Source: Cristatella mucedo (taxonomy: Eukaryota; Bryozoa; Phylactolaemata; Cristatellidae). From it: DNA of 60,224 nucleotides. The notes beneath the pieces were generated by a model. That model did not search any database. It saw only the letters and a list, made by a program, of their open reading frames with translations, and was not told the origin of the DNA. Made by a program: the position numbers and the translations under genes. Every line of letters starts with the position of its first letter. The stretch's first letter is position 1. The stretch spans positions 107,501 to 167,724 of the forward strand of contig WPIO01000235.1 of the NCBI GenBank assembly GCA_009760855.2. The letters are read 5' to 3'. Below, piece by piece: positions 59,280-60,224 of this stretch.

Positions 59280-59989
59280 CTACAGTACATACTTAGTTGT
59301 TCCTGCCGTCGTCGGATTTGACACTGGAATCTGGCGATCTTGAGCGTCCAAGCACCGTGATGGCTTTCTCGAGTCTGACTGAGAGCGAACTAATAGGCCT
59401 GAGCTTGGCCTCATACCTGGGTTATAGGTCTGTGGGGGTTGACTTCGTCTTGTCGCTCGGAAGGTTGACGAGCAGTGCAGCTTGCACTGATGGCAAACGA
59501 AGTCACTGACCTCCCAACAATTTATATTTACAATGTAACTGAAGTCGCGAGGCGTTCCCTCCACGTGCAGTTCAGGGAGCTGGAGACGGACGACACGTCA
59601 GCTCACGGCTGTAAGAGCTGAACAAGACTGCCGGTGTCAAAGGATCACATCACTTCCCGGCCATTCAATAATGTCTTCACCCACTCTGCGGGAAGGACCT
59701 GGCTGCAGAGGCATTGTGCACTCCTGCCCTGGTCAGGCTAGGGCTGGGCGAGTTAGTGAGTCCACAACGGTTTCCTTTAATCGCCATGTGATTACGTTAA
59801 ATGATATAATCCGAAAACCTCGGGGAAAGCAAAAGCAGGGCCCGACCGCGTTTCCGGCGCCTCGGGCAAAATTTTTGGATTGGGTGGCTTTGATAAAAGT
59901 TATTGCTCTGAAGTAGGCCTAGGTTATGTCCGTGGTGCATCCGGCAGAGATTCCTGCAACGCCGAAGGCTCTCTTGTTGTCTGTTTGGT
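59280..59989 (-). mobile_element. Possible 3' region/LTR of the minus-strand gypsy element
   Basis: On the minus strand this lies directly downstream of the gypsy integrase stop codon and is GC-richer than its surroundings. It includes a minus-strand frame (59280-59564) with a single CHQC-containing stretch, but no motif I can assign. LTR ends were not identified; the assignment rests on position. Confidence 0.35.
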
Positions 59990-60224
59990 TTAACTAGCCT
60001 CGACGTACGTGGGCTTCAGCTGGTCGATTGAAATATTAAGTCGGAGGCCGGTGACGTTGACGTAAAAACGTTTTTCCGACCATGCGAGCACGATGTATTG
60101 GCCGTCGTAAGGTGGCTGGGCGGTCTACGAGCAGTGTCGTGGTGAACAATGACTTAGGCGAAATGCTGCAGGTCCTCGGCGAACATAAGATGGGCCAGCT
60201 TAATCTGGAGGCGGTACAGTACTG
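59990..60224 (-). mobile_element. Ty3/gypsy integrase C-terminal end, decayed
   Basis: On the minus strand 60112-59990 reads PYDGQYIVLAWSEKRFYV, then NVTGLRLNISIDQLKPTYVE and a stop (TAA at 59992-59990). This is the characteristic end of gypsy pol (PYDGP[FY]-type box, then a SIDRLKPAY-type box). Upstream, 60222-60113 gives LYRLQIKLAHLMFA, DLQHFA, a stop, then VHHDTARRP in another frame (family form: VRHDxxRxPLQPPYDGP), so at least one stop and one frameshift break it. The element continues beyond the window. Its orientation is opposite to the fragment at 1-496. Confidence 0.85.

Noticed and set aside
59280-59564. Minus-strand 94-codon frame with Cys/His residues, a possible zinc finger
   Set aside because: The spacing does not fit a CCHC knuckle or C2H2 finger, and it lies after the pol stop codon in the likely LTR region.

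Overview
This is a gene-poor, repeat-rich piece of an animal genome. It has GT-AG introns, roughly 40% GC, several decayed CR1/L2-type LINEs with (AAT)n tails, Ty3/gypsy fragments at both ends, a hAT-type MITE and simple repeats. The repeat content looks like an invertebrate, perhaps marine, but I cannot name the species. No bacterial or organellar genes, rRNA, confident tRNA or CRISPR are visible.

Layout. 1-496 is a broken gypsy reverse transcriptase (+). About 0.5-5.7 kb is non-coding and includes a 36-bp near-perfect palindrome. About 5.7-20.2 kb is a graveyard of LINE pieces (minus at 5.7-6.8, 7.3 and 12.1 kb; plus at 7.9-8.4 and 18.2-20.2 kb), tRNA-SINE-like heads and old dispersed repeats. 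A hAT MITE sits at 20.65-20.84 kb. A copy of an 8.75-9.53 kb repeat recurs at 21.9-22.9 kb.

The one real gene starts near 23.7 kb and runs off the right end on the + strand. A first coding exon (23730-23960) carries the ATG and about three leucine-rich repeats (LRRs). It is followed by a tandem array of ~3.1-kb units, each holding one 141-bp phase-0 exon of two LRRs: six intact exons at 28708, 31827, 34936, 38007, 41128 and 44191, a frameshifted one at 47302, a badly degraded one at 50602, and a relic at 55363. A different LRR exon at 57916-58020 picks up the same phase. Splicing would give ...LTK|LEELDIS...LTS|LEELDIS...LTS|LEVFWAS..., an uninterrupted LRR solenoid of at least ~17 repeats. 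No effector domain (NB-ARC, Roc-COR, TIR, death or transmembrane) is visible, so the protein class is open.

The array is the main interest. Whole exon-plus-intron units have been duplicated and partly homogenised. Intron blocks alternate between two types (A-B-A-B-A-B/A-B-A). The edge units are diverged, and the left one carries a LINE insertion. Exon differences fall on predicted solvent-exposed beta-strand positions of the LRRs. From ~47.4 to ~53.15 kb the sequence is full of small indels and homopolymer runs and looks like unpolished long-read fill, so exon counts there should not be trusted. The window ends in a gypsy integrase tail on the minus strand (59990-60224).
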